A program made the translations under genes and the position numbers. DNA of 64,000 bases from contig NC_089182.1 of assembly GCF_947507565.1 (NCBI RefSeq), positions 124,001-188,000 of the forward strand, given 5' to 3'. Numbering within the stretch: the first letter of the stretch is position 1; the number at the start of each line of letters is the position of its first letter. Origin of the DNA: Oscarella lobularis (lineage: Eukaryota; Porifera; Homoscleromorpha; Homosclerophorida; Oscarellidae). Shown here piece by piece: positions 60,718 through 64,000 of the stretch. The notes under the pieces are model-generated. The model had not been told where the DNA came from, did no database searches, and saw nothing but the letters and a program-made list of their open reading frames with translations.

Positions 60718-60768
60718 GCTTCTATTCCGTTAGCGTACGCTAGACGAGTAAGGAAAAGTCAGAGAGCG
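60718..60768. promoter_or_regulatory. 51-bp bidirectional gap TSR2 / dehydratase
   Basis: Divergent start codons 51 bp apart, containing TTAGCGTACGCTA, a near-perfect 12-bp palindrome centred at about 60,737. The promoters of both genes must overlap here. Confidence 0.55.
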
Positions 60769-62564
60769 ATGTCGCTACAACGAGTCAAGGAAGTTCGAGC
60801 ATTTACGTCATCGCCAGCGAAAGCCAAACAAGGTGCGCAAACGTCCGTCGCACGCATGAATGCAAAAATGCTGAGACTTTGATTTTAGGAGCCGACTGTC
60901 ATGACGTGCAAGATCAACACTGGATCAACGGATATCCGACGCCCGTTGCAAATCCCATGTCGCGATATCCTCAGGTACGCCGGCATTTGATACACAAAGG
61001 CGTGGCCCTCATTCTCCTCACGTGACGACTGCAGTACAAAGAATTTCGAAAATCGTGGGGAATCAATGCCCTCGGCTCCGTCATCGTCGAAGTCGAAGCA
61101 GATGACGGCACAATCGGTGTTGGTACGGTCGAATTGTCATCGATTGACAATGCAATTGATTTGGGGATGCAGGAGTGTCGATTGGAGGAGATCCAGCCTG
61201 CTACATTATCGAAAATCACTTGAGTCGCTTCGTCGAAGGACAACGCGTCACTGACGTCGAATTGATGTGGGATCAAATGTTTCGATCTACTTTGAATTAC
61301 GGCAGAAAAGGATTACCACTGTAAGAGGCGGCCCTCTTTTTTTCCCCTGATCCCCCTTACCGGTTTCTCAGTCAAGCAATAAGTGCCGTCGATTTGGCTC
61401 TGTGGGATCTGCTTGGAAAACTAAGAAAGGAGCCCGTCTATGCATTACTAGGAGGAAAAACAAAGGTAATATGAAATCAAATACTAATCAATTACCCTTA
61501 CGTGCTCTCTTCTAGGATCGTTTGCCAGTCTATTGCACAACAGCTCGTCCTGATCTTGCAAAAGTACAAAAAGTCCTATGCAGCACTCTTAATTAATCAA
61601 TTAATAAGGGTTTTGGATTTGTGGGGGCTAAAGTTCCCCTTCCCTACGGCCCTCACGAAGGCGACCAAGGACTCATCAAAAACATTGAATTTTTCAAAGA
61701 AGCGCGCGAAAAAGTCGGACCTGATTTCCCATTGATGTAATTATCATAGGAACCCTCCTTCAATTAGAAATAAAGGCGTATTTCTAGGCTAGACTGCTAC
61801 ATGGGTCTCACCGCGCCTTACGCAATCAAGGTAGACGCTATGACCTTTTTAATTAATCTTAATTTTTTGGTGCAGTTGGCTCGATCTTTGAGTCCATACA
61901 ACCTAAAATGGATGGAAGAATTTCTCCCACCTGATGATTACGCGGGCTACGCGCAAGTTCATCAAGCTCTCGCCGGCTCCGTTCTACTCACGACGGGTGA
62001 ACACGAATATACAAGGCGAGTCCACCTAAATAAATAAATAAATAAATAAATAAAAGTCCTTATCCCCCAGGTACGGATTTCGACGATTGCTTGAGCCCAA
62101 GTGCGCCGATATACTTCAACCCGATATCACGTGGGTCGGAGGCATAACAGAATCAAAACGAATCATTGCCATGGCATCGGCTTACGACGTGCCCATCATT
62201 CCTCACGGCTCCAGCGTATTTTCGTATCACTTACAATACGCTTTCACCAATTGCCCTCTAGCTGAATACATCAATCTGAGCCCAAAGGTAAAGAAAACCC
62301 TATTAGGGGACTTGTCATTTATTTATTTATTTATTTTTGCTTTAGGCTGATTGCATTGTGCCTTACTTTGGCGGTCTTTTCCCTGATGAGCCACTTCCCC
62401 ATGAAGGTTGGATTGATCTCGCCGACGATAAACCTGGATTCGGAGTGACTCTGGACAAGACAAGTCTCCACAGACCGTACTCTCGATCGGAGGAGCACGT
62501 CTCCAAACAAAGAAAATTAAACGGAGACAAAAAATCATTAGAAAAACCGCACATGCCGTTCTAA
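60769..62564 (+). CDS. L-rhamnonate dehydratase-like enolase-superfamily enzyme
   Basis: Mandelate-racemase-subgroup enzyme, closest in my memory to L-rhamnonate dehydratase (sugar-acid dehydration). Eleven exons (60769-60832, 60889-60974, 61035-61122, 61173-61320, 61372-61465, 61516-61563, 61609-61736, 61789-61831, 61876-62015, 62071-62287, 62346-62564) sum to 1275 nt, 424 aa. N-cap: [49 protein letters not shown]. Barrel: [11 protein letters not shown], metal ligands in [19 protein letters not shown] and [26 protein letters not shown], and catalytic His in [15 protein letters not shown]. Intron 9 has a GC donor (62016). Introns prove it is nuclear. Such enzymes are common in bacteria and fungi and unusual in animals. 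Confidence 0.88.
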
Positions 62565-62945
62565 AAAGACGGTCAGCGAATTAACCTTAAAACTCAGTAC
62601 TGTGATTCTTTTAGTAGTTGTTGCATCTGTTTGTGTCATTGCTCTTACTTATGATGTGAAGAAGGAGGAGGAGGAGGCGTTAGCACGTTCAATACCCCCT
62701 AGTATTACACACAAAGATACATTGGTACTCCCTTCTATTCTACGTCATACATCTCTCCCAAATGATTCCGCGAAATCGGACGCACTGGCTCCATACTGTA
62801 CAGGCACATGACAGACAATCTGTGATGAGTATGACTATCCCTACTCACCTTGCTTTGAACACGCCGATCTGCTCCCTTTTCAACAAGAAAAGAGACGAGG
62901 TCCTTGTGACCATTCAGAGACGCTATCTACATGCATATCCCTAAT
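62565..62945. other. Convergent spacer, nothing recognised
   Basis: 380 bp between two convergent stop codons. A 69-codon frame at 62,602 begins with a hydrophobic run but has no supporting similarity and is probably 3' UTR. Confidence 0.45.
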
Positions 62946-64000
62946 CTATTTAATCATTTCTGATTTTTTCTTCCGAACCATTAGAGCAGTTCGTCCATCG
63001 CTGTCCTTTGCATCGATATCTGCATCGAAAGCGAGAAGAATGCGAGCGATTCCAACGTGTCCCGTCACCGCAGCTGAGATCAACATACACATAATAAATA
63101 ATTAGGAAAAGGACACAAGCCTACCTGTTCTTATAAGAGGCGTCCATCCGGCTCCATCTCGCTCATCAACCTAAACATCATACAAATACCATAAAAAGAA
63201 CGTTGCTAAGATTTTTGCATACAGGAACGCGATCTCGTATCAAATAAGCCACCATGTCTTCTTGACCCCCGTCGACGGCCCAATGGAGAGCCATCGAGCC
63301 GCCCTTGTCTCTGACGTCATAGCGAGCTCCGTGTTCCTTGAGCAATTGGACGACGTTGAGGTGACCGTGATAGCAAGCAATCATGAGGCTGAAGAAACAA
63401 AAGGAATAATACTAGAGAGACTGGTTTCATTGATTCTATAGAGTATACCTCGTTTTTCCACTTCCAGATGTATAATTCACGTCTGCTCCATTTTCCAGCA
63501 GCAACTTGGCAACACTATAAAGAAACATAGAAAATAAAAAAAAAACAATTTACTACTACTAATCACCTTTTGTAGCCTTTTTGAGCGACTGACATCAGAG
63601 CAGAAGATCCATATTTATCCGGTACATCAATAGGAACGTTTCTGTATTACACAGCTAGCAGAAATTCGCTCATTTTCCCCACTCAATCCCTCACCCAGCC
63701 GATACGACTTTCTTCACAGTCTCCATATCCCAATTGAGAACGGCTTTATGCAAATCTTCGCCAGACAAAGGCCGCTCTGTTATTCATCCGGCATAAAATT
63801 AAAAAAATAAAAGTGACATAAACTCTACTCGCTGTCGAAACGATAATTGGTTGACTAAATTCGCTACTTCCGTGCTCATTCGTCACTTGAAGTCGATAGC
63901 GATATTGAGATTGAGGTTCGAGTCCGTCGCTCACGGTACACCACTCGAAAATGCCACTGAATGGAAGAGGGAGCCCCCTTTGAGGATCCCCGCTTTACTC
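62946..64000 (-). CDS. FANK1: FANK1-like FN3 and ankyrin-repeat protein (5' end outside)
   Basis: Fibronectin type III plus ankyrin protein; the vertebrate gene is testis/cilia associated. Visible from the right edge: end of the FN3 domain (YRYRLQVTNEHGSSEFSQP), PLSGEDLHKAVLNWDMETVK, then ankyrin repeats VPDKYGSSALMSVAQKGYK, LLLENGADVNYTSGSGKTS, LMIACYHGHLNVVQLLKEHG, GSMALHWAVDGGQEDMVAYL, DERDGAGWTPLIRTAAVTGH, and a last repeat DAKDSDGRTALMV with a short KKKSEMIK tail. Human FANK1 continues with another ankyrin repeat, so this copy is shorter at the C-terminus. Confidence 0.88.

Noticed and set aside
62602-62811. Small membrane-protein gene
   Set aside because: Lies in the spacer after two convergent stops, with no likeness or splice evidence; probably UTR.
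63900-63915. GGTTCGAGTCC, resembling a tRNA B box
   Set aside because: It is coding sequence of the FN3 domain of FANK1; no A box or cloverleaf arms around it.

Overview
The window is nuclear DNA of an early-branching animal. The genes are metazoan (villin with headpiece, delta-type PLC, UBE4A, FANK1, ABCB6, SNRNP25, NOP58) and are packed 20-150 bp apart. Their many short introns (mostly 40-100 nt) are rich in TTAATTAA-type runs. This layout fits a sponge with a compact genome; a homoscleromorph such as Oscarella is my guess, from general knowledge only. Exon models were built by eye from splice sites, family alignments recalled from memory, and reading-frame bookkeeping (summed exon lengths divisible by three).

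Layout: 1-1.1 kb, 5' part of PA2G4 (-). 1.2-14.2 kb, a head-to-tail array of eight minus-strand units of one gene family (six apparently codable, one of them with a single-base frame break; one divergent; one decayed). It is interspersed with broken copies of the promoter and first exons of NOP58, whose intact copy lies at 14.4-16.8 kb (+). 16.8-18.3 kb serine racemase (-). 19.0-22.7 kb villin (+). 23.4-24.2 kb C7orf57-like (-). 24.5-28.0 kb ABCB6 (-). 28.7-37.4 kb two tandem PLC-delta genes (+). 37.6-38.1 kb FAM210-like (+). 38.2-38.8 kb SNRNP25 (-). 38.9-41.7 kb two tandem carbonyl reductases (-). 41.8-43.1 kb intronless UBA3 (-). 44.3-48.6 kb UBE4A (-) and 48.6-49.4 kb VPS25 (+), which share a 20-bp promoter gap. 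49.5-51.9 kb coiled-coil gene (-). 52.3-53.5 kb trefoil-family gene T1 (+). 53.7-55.4 kb BTB-kelch (+). 55.5-56.2 kb SH3 protein (-). 56.2-57.0 kb GC-rich segment. 57.5-57.8 kb BTB-kelch fragment. 57.9-59.2 kb trefoil-family gene T2 (+). 59.3-60.7 kb FAM136A and TSR2 (-). 60.8-62.6 kb rhamnonate-dehydratase-like enzyme (+). 62.9 kb to the end, FANK1 (-).

The main novelty candidate is the trefoil-like family. Ten genes (eight array units plus T1 and T2) share the same intron positions and phases and the same order of short beta-strand motifs. They encode proteins of about 310-330 aa with no signal peptide, which I read as two beta-trefoil domains. T1 contains a stretch close to the interleukin-1 family signature. 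A tandemly amplified, leaderless, IL-1/FGF-like beta-trefoil family in a sponge-like animal would be new to me. The fold is an inference; the family, its exon structure and its amplification are directly visible.
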